5,393 nt of DNA from Deltaproteobacteria bacterium (GTDB lineage Bacteria; Desulfobacterota; DSM-4660; Desulfatiglandales; HGW-15): NCBI GenBank assembly GCA_016926135.1, contig JAFGPH010000022.1, positions 1 to 5,393 on the forward strand, written 5' to 3'. Position numbers and translations under genes: made by a program. Position 1 is the stretch's first letter. Each line of letters begins with the position of its first letter. Of the stretch, positions 1 to 5,393 are shown piece after piece. The notes beneath the pieces are model-generated. The model did not search any database. It was not told the DNA's origin and saw nothing but the letters and a program-made list of their open reading frames with translations.

Positions 1-10
1 GAAATTGTAT

Positions 11-77
11 CGTCAGGCCGGTCCCGGATCAGGTCCGAGATGACGGATCCCCTCTGAACACGGTATCTTCGACCGGC
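11..77. repeat. Inverted-repeat-rich intergenic segment (REP-like)
   Basis: This non-coding stretch contains a perfect 7 bp inverted repeat, GCCGGTC (17-23) and GACCGGC (71-77), plus CGTCA (11-15) facing TGACG (41-45). Between them lies CCCGGATCAGGTCCGAGATG (23-42), which reads like a decayed copy of the widespread extragenic CCGGATCAAGTCCGGGATGACG type of palindrome. I see no credible coding frame here. The resemblance to that repeat class is from memory; whether the element is multicopy in this genome cannot be seen from the window. Confidence 0.45.
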
Positions 78-94
78 ATCCAGAGAAGCTGCTG

Positions 95-138
95 GATTCC
101 GCCCCGGATTCAATCCGGGATTCGGTTTTGCCGGAATC
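95..138. repeat. Nested palindrome upstream of the cyclase gene
   Basis: A perfect 8 bp inverted repeat with a one-base centre, CCCGGATT (103-110) and AATCCGGG (112-119), sits inside an outer 7 bp pair, GATTCCG (95-101) and CGGAATC (132-138). The whole can form a two-part hairpin about 80 bp before the cyclase start codon. There is no T-run after it, so it is not a textbook terminator of an upstream gene. It may be a dispersed extragenic palindrome, or a structure in the leader of the cyclase-VOC transcript. Confidence 0.5.
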
Positions 139-202
139 AGGGATGCGGAGACAACGATGAAAAGGGGTGCGACTCTCCTTTGCAGGATGGCGAGCCGATT
201 CA

Positions 203-211
203 AGAAAGGGG
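203..211 (+). promoter_or_regulatory. Ribosome binding site deciding the cyclase start
   Basis: AGAAAGGGG ends 7 bases before the ATG at 219. The frame is also open upstream to a TTG at 180, but that TTG has no comparable purine run before it, and the extra 13 residues do not look like cyclase sequence. The ATG at 219 is therefore preferred. Confidence 0.65.
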
Positions 212-218
212 TAAATCG

Positions 219-1004
219 ATGCGCATACACGACAACCGAAAGCTTCGAATCATTGACCTGAGCGTGACCATGAAAAGGAGCGCTCAGGGTCTCACAGGTC
301 AGAACATTACTTACCAGAGCCATGAAGAAGCGGCCAGGGCCGCGGCCCCGTACTTCGGGCTGGACCCGAGCGACTTCCCGGACGGCAGGTTCGCGGCCAA
401 CGAGGCCATCACGCTCAACTCCCATTCCGGAACGCACCTGGACGCCCCATGGCACTTCGGGCCGACAACCGCCGGCAACCCTTCTAAAACCATCGATGAA
501 ATCCCGCTGGAGTGGTGTTACGGGGACGGGGTGGTGCTGGATTTCTCCCACAAGAAGAAAGGCGAAACGATCGGGTTGAAAGACATCCGGGAGGCCCTGG
601 CCGGGATTCAATACACCCTCAAGCCTTTTGACATCGTGCTGATTCGCACGGACACGGACAAGCACCTGGATGACCCCAAGTACGAGTTCCTGCACCCCGG
701 CGTCAGCCGGGAGGCGACCTCCTGGCTGATCGACCAGGGCGTCAAGGTCATGGGGATCGACGCGTGGGGCTGGGACAGGCCCTTTGACGTGATGGTGGCC
801 GAATTCAAGGCGGGCAAAAAGGACCAGCTCTGGGAATCCCACTACCTGGGGAAGGAAAAGGAATACGTCCATCTCGAGAAGCTGGCGAACCTCGAGCAGA
901 TCCCCAAACCTTACGGGTTCAAGGTGGCCGTGTTTCCCGTGAAGCTCGAAAAGGCCAGCGCCGGATGGGTGAGGGCGGTGGCCATCCTGGAAGAGGAAGT
1001 GTGA
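219..1004 (+). CDS. Cyclase family protein (metal-dependent hydrolase, kynurenine formamidase-like fold)
   Basis: The 261-residue product belongs to the cyclase family (PF04199), which includes bacterial kynurenine formamidase and isatin hydrolase. These are soluble enzymes that use bound metal to hydrolyse amide or lactam bonds. The signature HSGTHLDAPWH occupies residues 69-79, with likely metal or catalytic residues H69, H73, D75 and H79. The segment PGVSREATSWL (160-170), followed by GVKVMGIDAWGWD (174-186), is the usual second conserved block. H208 and E220, in the LEKLANL segment, match the late His and Glu of the family. No signal peptide or membrane helix is visible, so it should be cytoplasmic. 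At about 260 residues it is nearer isatin hydrolase size than the roughly 210-residue KynB, and there are no tryptophan-pathway neighbours, so kynB is not assigned. The TGA stop is followed after 10 bp by the VOC gene, so the two are almost certainly co-transcribed. Family assignment is firm; the substrate is unknown. Confidence 0.9.
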   Translation: MRIHDNRKLRIIDLSVTMKRSAQGLTGQNITYQSHEEAARAAAPYFGLDPSDFPDGRFAANEAITLNSHSGTHLDAPWHFGPTTAGNPSKTIDEIPLEWCYGDGVVLDFSHKKKGETIGLKDIREALAGIQYTLKPFDIVLIRTDTDKHLDDPKYEFLHPGVSREATSWLIDQGVKVMGIDAWGWDRPFDVMVAEFKAGKKDQLWESHYLGKEKEYVHLEKLANLEQIPKPYGFKVAVFPVKLEKASAGWVRAVAILEEEV

Positions 1005-1014
1005 GGGCGTCCTG

Positions 1015-1455
1015 ATGAAAATGAGACTTCATCACATCGGCTTTGTCACCGGGGGCATCTCCGAGTATGCGCGGGCCTTCGAGGCCCTGGGGCTGGATCA
1101 GATCACCGAAGCGGTTCCCAATCCCCTTCAGAAGGTGACCGCATCCTTTGTGAATGTTCATCCGCCGGAGGACGTTCACATCGAGCTGCTCGAGTCCACG
1201 GACGAGAACTCGCCCATCAGCAATTTCCTGAAGAAGCGCGGGGGCGGGCTGCATCATCTCTGCTTCGAGGTGGACGACATCGAGGAGGCACGAAACCGGA
1301 TGGAGGAAAGAGGCTTCAGGCTCGTGGTGCCTCCCGAGCCTTGCGAAGCCTACGATCTGAATTTCAAGCGGGAATGCAAAGGCGCCAGCAAAGCCGCCTT
1401 TTTCCTGGTGGGCAGGCTCCTCCTGGAATTGCTGGAGAAGAGCCCGGAACGCTGA
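1015..1455 (+). CDS. VOC family protein, methylmalonyl-CoA epimerase-like
   Basis: The 146-residue protein has the two-module vicinal oxygen chelate fold of glyoxalase I and methylmalonyl-CoA epimerase. The first strand reads LHHIGFV (residues 5-11) and the second module begins GGLHHLCFEVDDIEEA (77-92). Metal ligands expected from the family are H7, E57 (in HIELLES), H81 and E138 (in LLLELLE). The stretch PISNFLKKRGGGLHH is very like epimerases. The last third, however, lacks the usual HP-containing strand before the final Glu ligand, and where epimerases have Gln as second ligand this protein has Glu. A true epimerase role in propionate metabolism is possible but not secure. Translation probably starts at 1015 behind GAGGG (1003-1007), which overlaps the cyclase stop; an ATG at 1021 is an alternative. 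Coupling to the cyclase gene suggests that both act on the same compound or on consecutive ones. Confidence 0.85.
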   Translation: MKMRLHHIGFVTGGISEYARAFEALGLDQITEAVPNPLQKVTASFVNVHPPEDVHIELLESTDENSPISNFLKKRGGGLHHLCFEVDDIEEARNRMEERGFRLVVPPEPCEAYDLNFKRECKGASKAAFFLVGRLLLELLEKSPER

Positions 1456-1472
1456 GAAGCATGGAACTCAGC
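1451..1472. other. Palindrome containing both convergent stop codons
   Basis: GCTGAG (1451-1456) and CTCAGC (1467-1472) form a perfect 6 bp stem with a 10-base loop. The TGA of the VOC gene (1453-1455) lies in one arm and the TGA of the membrane-protein gene (complement of 1468-1470) in the other. No T-run follows on either strand, so it is at best a weak bidirectional terminator. No better terminator exists in the 12 bp between these genes. Confidence 0.4.
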
Positions 1473-1746
1473 TCACGATCAGCCGGAGGCCTCCAAAGGC
1501 GATGGCGCACATGGCCGCCACTCGAAGGACCGCCTGAATGACGTAATTGATCTCCGGGGGCAGAAAGGTCAGAAAGGGGGTGTAGTCGGCGGCGATGAGG
1601 AGCAGGGCGTTGGCGATGATGAGTTTGATTACCATCTCGATGTTGCCGCCTTTGAATTTTCTCCTGGCCCGGTCGAAGATGTAGACGATGATAATGTAGA
1701 TCATCAGCATGAAGAGCCGAACCATGGTATCCGGGGCGATATTCAT
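1468..1746 (-). CDS. Small membrane protein of unknown function, three predicted helices
   Basis: I do not recognise this 92-residue protein. It is dominated by hydrophobic segments at about residues 8-24, 36-58 and 66-90. The first two are joined by the strongly basic loop DRARRKFKGG (25-34), which by the positive-inside rule should be cytoplasmic. That predicts an outside N-terminus and an inside C-terminus, which carries R88. The second loop contains PP and acidic residues and should face outside. No signal peptidase or lipobox site is visible. It starts 21 bp after the stop of the DUF4388 gene and has the best ribosome binding site in the window, so it is the last gene of that minus-strand group. 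It could be a membrane partner of the DUF4388 protein, but this rests only on adjacency. The coding call is supported by the strong RBS, the coherent hydrophobic pattern and the lack of a competing frame. Confidence 0.75.
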   Translation of the reverse strand: MNIAPDTMVRLFMLMIYIIIVYIFDRARRKFKGGNIEMVIKLIIANALLLIAADYTPFLTFLPPEINYVIQAVLRVAAMCAIAFGGLRLIVS

Positions 1747-1751
1747 TCCGT

Positions 1752-1758
1752 CCTCCTT
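1752..1758 (-). promoter_or_regulatory. Strong ribosome binding site of the small membrane protein
   Basis: On the minus strand AAGGAGG lies 5 bases before the ATG at 1746. It matches the full anti-Shine-Dalgarno core and fixes the start codon. It lies in the 21 bp gap after the DUF4388 stop codon. Confidence 0.8.
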
Positions 1759-1767
1759 GAATCCTTC

Positions 1768-2937
1768 TCAGGATTTCAACTGTTTCAGGTAGTCCTTCAG
1801 ATTTTCCTTCACATAGTTCATGACTTCCGTGTCCTGGCGGTATTTTTCCACATATCCCAGGATGTTCATCATCTCGTTCAGGGTCTTCTCCGCCAGGCCC
1901 AGCCCCAGGAGTTTCTTCATCCTCATGACCAGCAGGAAGAGGAGTTTGTTGAAGGACGACAGAAGAACGAGCCGCCCTTCCGCGGCCTTGCTCTGGCTGG
2001 TAAACCGGCGGGAGATCTCTTCCCTGGCCTGAGCATGATGGTCCTTGAAAAGGACCACGTCCTGAAACAGTTCCCTGCTCTGGCCGGTCAGCTCCTCTTT
2101 GCACTTTCTGAAGACGTTTTCGAACTCCCTCCCCACCTCCTTGCGGTAGTGGGTCTCGATGATGCCCAGCAGGTCGAGATAAAGGTTGATGATCTCGCTG
2201 TAGTCCGCTCCCGCTTCTTCCTCTTTTCCCTTTCGCACCACCCGGATCAGTCCGAAGCAAATGAGGAGGTACAGGTTCTTGTAGACGCTGAGCGGGTCCA
2301 GGCCGCCGGTCTGCATGATCTGCCGGACGGTCCTCTGACCGTCCACCATGGAGAGCACCCGCTGCTCCATCGGGCTCAGGGGAATGGCGGCCAGGAGGGA
2401 CTCGGAGTCCGGGGAAAGTGCAAAGGCCGTGTTGTCGTCCGGGATCCTTGCCTTCAGTCGATCGAGAATCTCGATTCCTCTGAGGGTATCCAGCAGAAGC
2501 TGCAGGATATTGTAATCGATGAAGTTGATCGAGGGAGTATCCAGGTTTGTCTTACTGAACCCAACCTCCGCATGGTCCATGTCGAACGCGGCGGCAAGCA
2601 CCGCCTTGACCTTCAGCTCCAGGAACTTGCTCCACACGGCCCGGTTGATGATCTTTTTCTCGATCAGAACCCTGCCCAGCGACTGGGGATCCTTTTCCAG
2701 GACGTCGCGCAGTTCCTGCTTCTGGGCATCTGTGAGATTCCGCTTGGCGCCGATCTCCTTCAGGAGGGGGATCTCCTTGTCGATCCCTTCAGCGCTGACG
2801 ATGTGCCCTCTCTGAAGATAGATCCGGAGCGCCCTGCGATTGTCCTTGACCGTAACCACGCCCGTCATCTCGTCATGGTGCAGCTTCAGGAGCAAATTGG
2901 CGAGAAAGAGCTCTTTGCTGTTCGGATTCGCGTCCAT
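1768..2937 (-). CDS. DUF4388 (PATAN-like) domain protein with winged-helix-like segment
   Basis: The 389-residue cytoplasmic protein opens with a DUF4388-like domain. The segment TGVVTVKDNRRALRIYLQRG (25-44), followed by HIVSAEG, is the usual small beta unit, which in other proteins is tied to signalling and gliding or polarity systems. Residues 60-130 are helical and contain LGRVLIEKKIINRAVW (88-103), reminiscent of the N-terminal domains of type II secretion or type IV pilus ATPases. Residues 187-235 (LSPMEQRVLSMVDGQRTVRQ, then GLDPLSVYKNLYLLICFGLI) look like the winged-helix-type module that often follows DUF4388. From 245 to the end the protein is charged and helical, probably an oligomerisation or partner-binding region. 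There is no enzymatic motif, signal peptide or membrane helix. The ATG at 2937 has only a weak ribosome binding site, but a later start would cut into the domain. It probably shares a transcript with the 92-residue membrane protein downstream. A regulatory or scaffold role is inferred, not shown. Confidence 0.85.
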   Translation of the reverse strand: MDANPNSKELFLANLLLKLHHDEMTGVVTVKDNRRALRIYLQRGHIVSAEGIDKEIPLLKEIGAKRNLTDAQKQELRDVLEKDPQSLGRVLIEKKIINRAVWSKFLELKVKAVLAAAFDMDHAEVGFSKTNLDTPSINFIDYNILQLLLDTLRGIEILDRLKARIPDDNTAFALSPDSESLLAAIPLSPMEQRVLSMVDGQRTVRQIMQTGGLDPLSVYKNLYLLICFGLIRVVRKGKEEEAGADYSEIINLYLDLLGIIETHYRKEVGREFENVFRKCKEELTGQSRELFQDVVLFKDHHAQAREEISRRFTSQSKAAEGRLVLLSSFNKLLFLLVMRMKKLLGLGLAEKTLNEMMNILGYVEKYRQDTEVMNYVKENLKDYLKQLKS

Positions 2938-2952
2938 GGGGGACCTGAAGAA

Positions 2953-2990
2953 GGTTCAGGGTTCGGGGTTTACGGTTCGGGGCGCAGGGG
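2953..2990. repeat. G-rich short direct repeats upstream of the DUF4388 gene
   Basis: On the plus strand GGTTCAGG (2953-2960), GTTCGGGG (2961-2968) and GGTTCGGGG (2974-2982) are near copies of one unit, followed by another GGGG at 2987-2990. The block lies 15-53 bases before the DUF4388 start, where a leader or promoter would be expected. I see no convincing -10/-35 pair there. It looks like a degenerate low-complexity tract that may expand or shrink by slippage. Confidence 0.5.
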
Positions 2991-3013
2991 CCACGGTTTC
3001 TTCCCCGCACCCT

Positions 3014-3115
3014 GCATTTTTGGCTCCCCTGTCCCGGCACCGGCCGCAATGGGCCTTTTTCAGCGGCCGGGTTGTTATCTAGCAGGAAACAGGCGGGTTT
3101 TCAAGCCAAAAATGC
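3014..3115. repeat. 102 bp nested inverted-repeat element after the rhomboid gene
   Basis: The ends are a perfect 12 bp inverted repeat, GCATTTTTGGCT (3014-3025) and AGCCAAAAATGC (3104-3115). Inside are CCTGT (3028-3032) facing ACAGG (3089-3093), and a perfect 8 bp pair, CCGGCCGC (3040-3047) and GCGGCCGG (3063-3070), with a 15-base loop. The arms nest in order, so the strand can fold into one long interrupted hairpin. The right end abuts the rhomboid stop codon (complement of 3116-3118). It could be the 3' structure of the rhomboid mRNA, an imperfect terminator (no T-run follows on the minus strand), or a tiny non-autonomous insertion of MITE type. No coding capacity is seen. Confidence 0.6.
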
Positions 3116-4087
3116 CTAAGACTCGATGGAAACCTCGAGATACAGATCCCCCCTCGCGCCGCCCGGCAGCGGCCTTCCCAGGCCGCTCAGACGAAGGACC
3201 GTGCCGTCCGTGACCCCGGCCGGAACCCTTACCCTGAAAAGCCTGCTCCGGACTCCCCAGGGCACGGTAACCACCTTTCGCGTTCCGAAGAGCGCCTCCG
3301 CAGGGGAGATGGTGAGACGGGCGTGGGTGTCCGCCTCCTGCCCGGCACCGGAGGATCGCACCATGCGCAGGCGCGGGGTCCCGGACTTCCGGGTAGAAGG
3401 CCTCAGCTGACGGGTCATGCCCAGTTCCGGGATCATCAGGAAAAGCTTCAGCAGCACAATGCCGAAAACGAAGCCCCCGATGTGGGCCCACCAGGCGACA
3501 CCTGTGGAGCCCCCGGAACTTCCCAGGGCGTTCAGGAACTGGAGAACGAACCAGATCCCCAGGAAGAAGTAAGCGGGGATCTCGATGAAGTAGGGAATGA
3601 TCAGAATGGGGATCAGGGTCAGAATCTTGGCCCTGGGGTAGAGGAGGAGATACCCGCCCATGACCCCCGCAATGGCCCCGCTCGCCCCGATGGTGGGGAT
3701 CTGGGAATGCCAGTTGGTCACGAGATGGGTCAGACCGGAGGCCCATCCGCAAAGCAGATAGAACAGGACATAGCGGAAGGGGCCCATCCTGTCCTCCACG
3801 TTGTCCCCGAAGATGTAGAGGGACCACATGTTGCCGAGCAGGTGCCAGAAGCCCCCGTGCAGGAACATGAAGGAGAGCAGGGCGAACCACTGCTGCCCGG
3901 CGCTGAAATAGGAGGAGAGCTCGGGTGCCGAATATCGCGCGGGCACGAGTCCGTAGACAAAGATGAATTTCCCTTCGGCCTGGCCCTGTGCGACCTGCAT
4001 GAAATAGACGATCACATTGGCGGCGATGAGCAGGGTGTTCACCACCGGGTAATTCCTGGACTGGGATGTGTCTCGGAGGGGGATCAT
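3116..4087 (-). CDS. Rhomboid family intramembrane serine protease with C-terminal DnaJ-C-like domain
   Basis: The 323-residue protein has a rhomboid domain at about 1-221 in the inner membrane. It opens with MIPLRD and has helices near 15-31, 82-95, 104-121, 136-152, 156-185 and 200-220. The catalytic dyad is S136 in GASG (134-137) and H202 in AHIGG (201-205). H82 and N86 in WHLLGN match the oxyanion-side residues of GlpG (H150, N154). It should cut membrane proteins within or near a helix. A basic linker (about 222-254) follows, then residues 255-323: ARLTISPAEALFG, RVRVPAGVTDGTVLRLSGLG and GDLYLEVSIE. These resemble the client-binding C-terminal domain I of CbpA/DnaJ, ending as usual in GDLYLEV. 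No J-domain or zinc finger is present. With six helices both ends should be cytoplasmic, so the extra domain faces the cytosol. The start lacks a clear ribosome binding site. The protease call is very secure; the DnaJ-C call is strong by motif but unchecked by search. Confidence 0.93.
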   Translation of the reverse strand: MIPLRDTSQSRNYPVVNTLLIAANVIVYFMQVAQGQAEGKFIFVYGLVPARYSAPELSSYFSAGQQWFALLSFMFLHGGFWHLLGNMWSLYIFGDNVEDRMGPFRYVLFYLLCGWASGLTHLVTNWHSQIPTIGASGAIAGVMGGYLLLYPRAKILTLIPILIIPYFIEIPAYFFLGIWFVLQFLNALGSSGGSTGVAWWAHIGGFVFGIVLLKLFLMIPELGMTRQLRPSTRKSGTPRLRMVRSSGAGQEADTHARLTISPAEALFGTRKVVTVPWGVRSRLFRVRVPAGVTDGTVLRLSGLGRPLPGGARGDLYLEVSIES

Positions 4088-4096
4088 GGGTTCGTG

Positions 4097-4125
4097 ATTC
4101 TAGCCCATTTCTGCAAACGAGAGAA
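4097..4125 (-). promoter_or_regulatory. Possible promoter of the rhomboid gene, close to the start codon
   Basis: On the minus strand TAGAAT (complement of 4097-4102) matches 5 of 6 bases of a sigma-70 -10 box. A weak -35 candidate, TTCTCT (complement of 4120-4125), stands 17 bp upstream. Transcription would begin near 4090, only a few bases before the ATG at 4087. That agrees with the absence of a Shine-Dalgarno sequence. The -35 is poor, so this is tentative. Confidence 0.3.
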
Positions 4126-4168
4126 GCACCAATCTCCCTGCACTGCGGGCCGTGCGCCGTGCGCTTTT

Positions 4169-4198
4169 TTGTTCTGGCGAAGAATCGGGGATTATGAT
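4169..4198 (+). promoter_or_regulatory. Probable sigma-70-type promoter of gltA
   Basis: TATGAT (4193-4198) matches 5 of 6 bases of the -10 consensus, and TTGTTC (4169-4174) is a half-match -35 with an 18 bp spacer. Transcription would start near 4205, leaving a leader of about 25 bases that includes the ribosome binding site. It lies in the 143 bp region shared with the divergent rhomboid gene. Confidence 0.45.
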
Positions 4199-4216
4199 AA
4201 AAACCTCCACTCGTTC

Positions 4217-4222
4217 AAGGAG
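4217..4222 (+). promoter_or_regulatory. Ribosome binding site of citrate synthase
   Basis: AAGGAG ends 8 bases before the ATG at 4231. This spacing and the match of the N-terminal residues to GltA proteins support this start. Confidence 0.75.
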
Positions 4223-4230
4223 ATGAAAAC

Positions 4231-5393
4231 ATGGAACAAAAAGCGACGCTCATCGTGGACGGAAAGTCCTACGAGATCCCGCTCCTGGTGGGGACCGAGG
4301 GAGAGAGGGCCATCGATATCACCCGGCTGCGCCAGCAGACCGGCCTCATCACCTATGACCCCGGCTACGCGAACACCGGTAGTTGCAAGAGCCGTATCAC
4401 CTTCATGGACGGAGAAAAGGGGATTCTCCGCTATCGGGGATATCCGGTGGAACAACTGGCGGAGCATTCCACGTTCGTGGAAACCGCATACATGCTCATC
4501 AACGGCAATCTGCCCACCCGAAAGCAGCTGACCCGCTTCTCGGTGATGCTGAACGATCATTCCCTCGTGCACGAAGACATGCGGGAGTTCTTCCAGAACT
4601 TCCCCCGAAGGGCTCACCCCATGGGCATCCTCTCCTCCATGGTGAACGCCCTGCGCTTCTTCTACCCGGAGCTGCCCGACCAGGACGAAGAAATCAACAT
4701 CACCACGACAAGGCTCCTCTCCAAAGTGCGCACCATGGCGGCCATGTCGTACAAGATCTCCAGAGGTCACCGGGTCGTCTACCCCAGATCGGACTTTCTC
4801 TATGCCGCCAATTTCCTCAACATGATGTTCGACTCCCCGGTGCTTCCCTACCGGCTCGACCCGGACATCGTCCATGCCCTGAACGTGTTCTGGATCCTGC
4901 ATGCCGATCACGAGCAGAACAGCTCCACGGCCGCGGTGCGGCTGGTGGGAAGCTCCCGGGTGAACCTCTACGCGGCCATCTCCGCGGGCGTCAATGCCCT
5001 GTGGGGTCCCCTGCACGGCGGCGCGAACCAGGCCGTGGTGGAGATGCTGAACGCCATCCAGGCCGCGGGCGGGGACGTGGCCCCCTTTGTCGCCAGGGCC
5101 AAGGACAAGAACGATCCCTTCCGCCTCATGGGATTCGGGCACAGGGTATACAAGACCTACGATCCCAGGGCCAAGATCATCAAAAAGGTGTGCGACAGGG
5201 TCCTGGCGAAACTCAAGGTGCATGACCCGCAGCTGGACATCGCCAGGCGGCTGGAGGAAGTGGCCCTGAAGGACTCCTATTTCATCGATCACCACCTCTA
5301 CCCCAATGTGGATTTTTACAGCGGGGTGGTGCTTCGGGCCATGGGGATCCCCCAGAACATGTTCACGGTCATGTTTGCCATCGGCCGCCTGCC
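4231..5393 (+). CDS. gltA: Citrate (Si)-synthase, hexameric GltA type, 3' end cut by window
   Basis: The enzyme joins oxaloacetate and acetyl-CoA to give citrate and CoA, the entry step of the TCA cycle, in the cytoplasm. The first 387 codons are present and open to the window edge; compared with the 427-residue E. coli enzyme about 40 residues are missing. It aligns with E. coli GltA almost without gaps, including the N-terminal beta domain that marks the hexameric type. Catalytic residues are all seen: H262 in GPLHGGAN, H304 in MGFGHRVYK and D361 in PNVDFYSG. The oxaloacetate-site block HADHEQN is at 224-230. At positions equivalent to the E. coli NADH-inhibition site, H110, Y145, R161 and K165 are kept, but R109 is replaced by Asp, T111 by Ser and the reactive C206 by Val (204). 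It has its own probable promoter and good ribosome binding site, divergent from the rhomboid gene. This is Si-type, unrelated to the Re-citrate synthases of some anaerobes. Confidence 0.96.
   Translation, partial: MEQKATLIVDGKSYEIPLLVGTEGERAIDITRLRQQTGLITYDPGYANTGSCKSRITFMDGEKGILRYRGYPVEQLAEHSTFVETAYMLINGNLPTRKQLTRFSVMLNDHSLVHEDMREFFQNFPRRAHPMGILSSMVNALRFFYPELPDQDEEINITTTRLLSKVRTMAAMSYKISRGHRVVYPRSDFLYAANFLNMMFDSPVLPYRLDPDIVHALNVFWILHADHEQNSSTAAVRLVGSSRVNLYAAISAGVNALWGPLHGGANQAVVEMLNAIQAAGGDVAPFVARAKDKNDPFRLMGFGHRVYKTYDPRAKIIKKVCDRVLAKLKVHDPQLDIARRLEEVALKDSYFIDHHLYPNVDFYSGVVLRAMGIPQNMFTVMFAIGRL

Overview
The window looks like chromosomal DNA of a GC-rich Gram-negative bacterium. The protein set (a DUF4388 protein, a hexameric-type citrate synthase, a rhomboid protease and a cyclase-family hydrolase) would suit Desulfobacterota, for example the Syntrophobacter group. 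This taxonomic guess is an inference from gene content and style only. I see no phage, transposase, CRISPR, tRNA or rRNA sequence.

Layout: 1-218 is non-coding and rich in short inverted repeats. 219-1455 is a tight two-gene plus-strand operon: a cyclase-family metal-dependent hydrolase, then a small VOC/methylmalonyl-CoA-epimerase-like protein 10 bp downstream. It converges, with a 12 bp gap, on a minus-strand group. Read in its own direction, that group is a rhomboid protease (4087-3116), a 178 bp repeat-rich spacer, a DUF4388 protein (2937-1768), and a 92-residue three-helix membrane protein (1746-1468) placed 21 bp further on behind a strong ribosome binding site. A 143 bp divergent intergenic region separates the rhomboid gene from gltA (citrate synthase, plus strand), which begins at 4231 and is cut by the window end.

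The cyclase and VOC proteins probably act in one catabolic step or short pathway whose substrate cannot be read from sequence. The DUF4388 protein and the small membrane protein are probably co-expressed. Citrate synthase is a central-metabolism gene with its own promoter and is probably unrelated to the rest.

Most unusual is the rhomboid protein. After its six-helix protease domain it carries a basic linker and about 69 residues that resemble the substrate-binding C-terminal domain of DnaJ/CbpA co-chaperones, with no J-domain. Also notable are a 102 bp nested inverted-repeat element starting directly after the rhomboid stop codon, and a small palindrome that contains the stop codons of two convergent genes.
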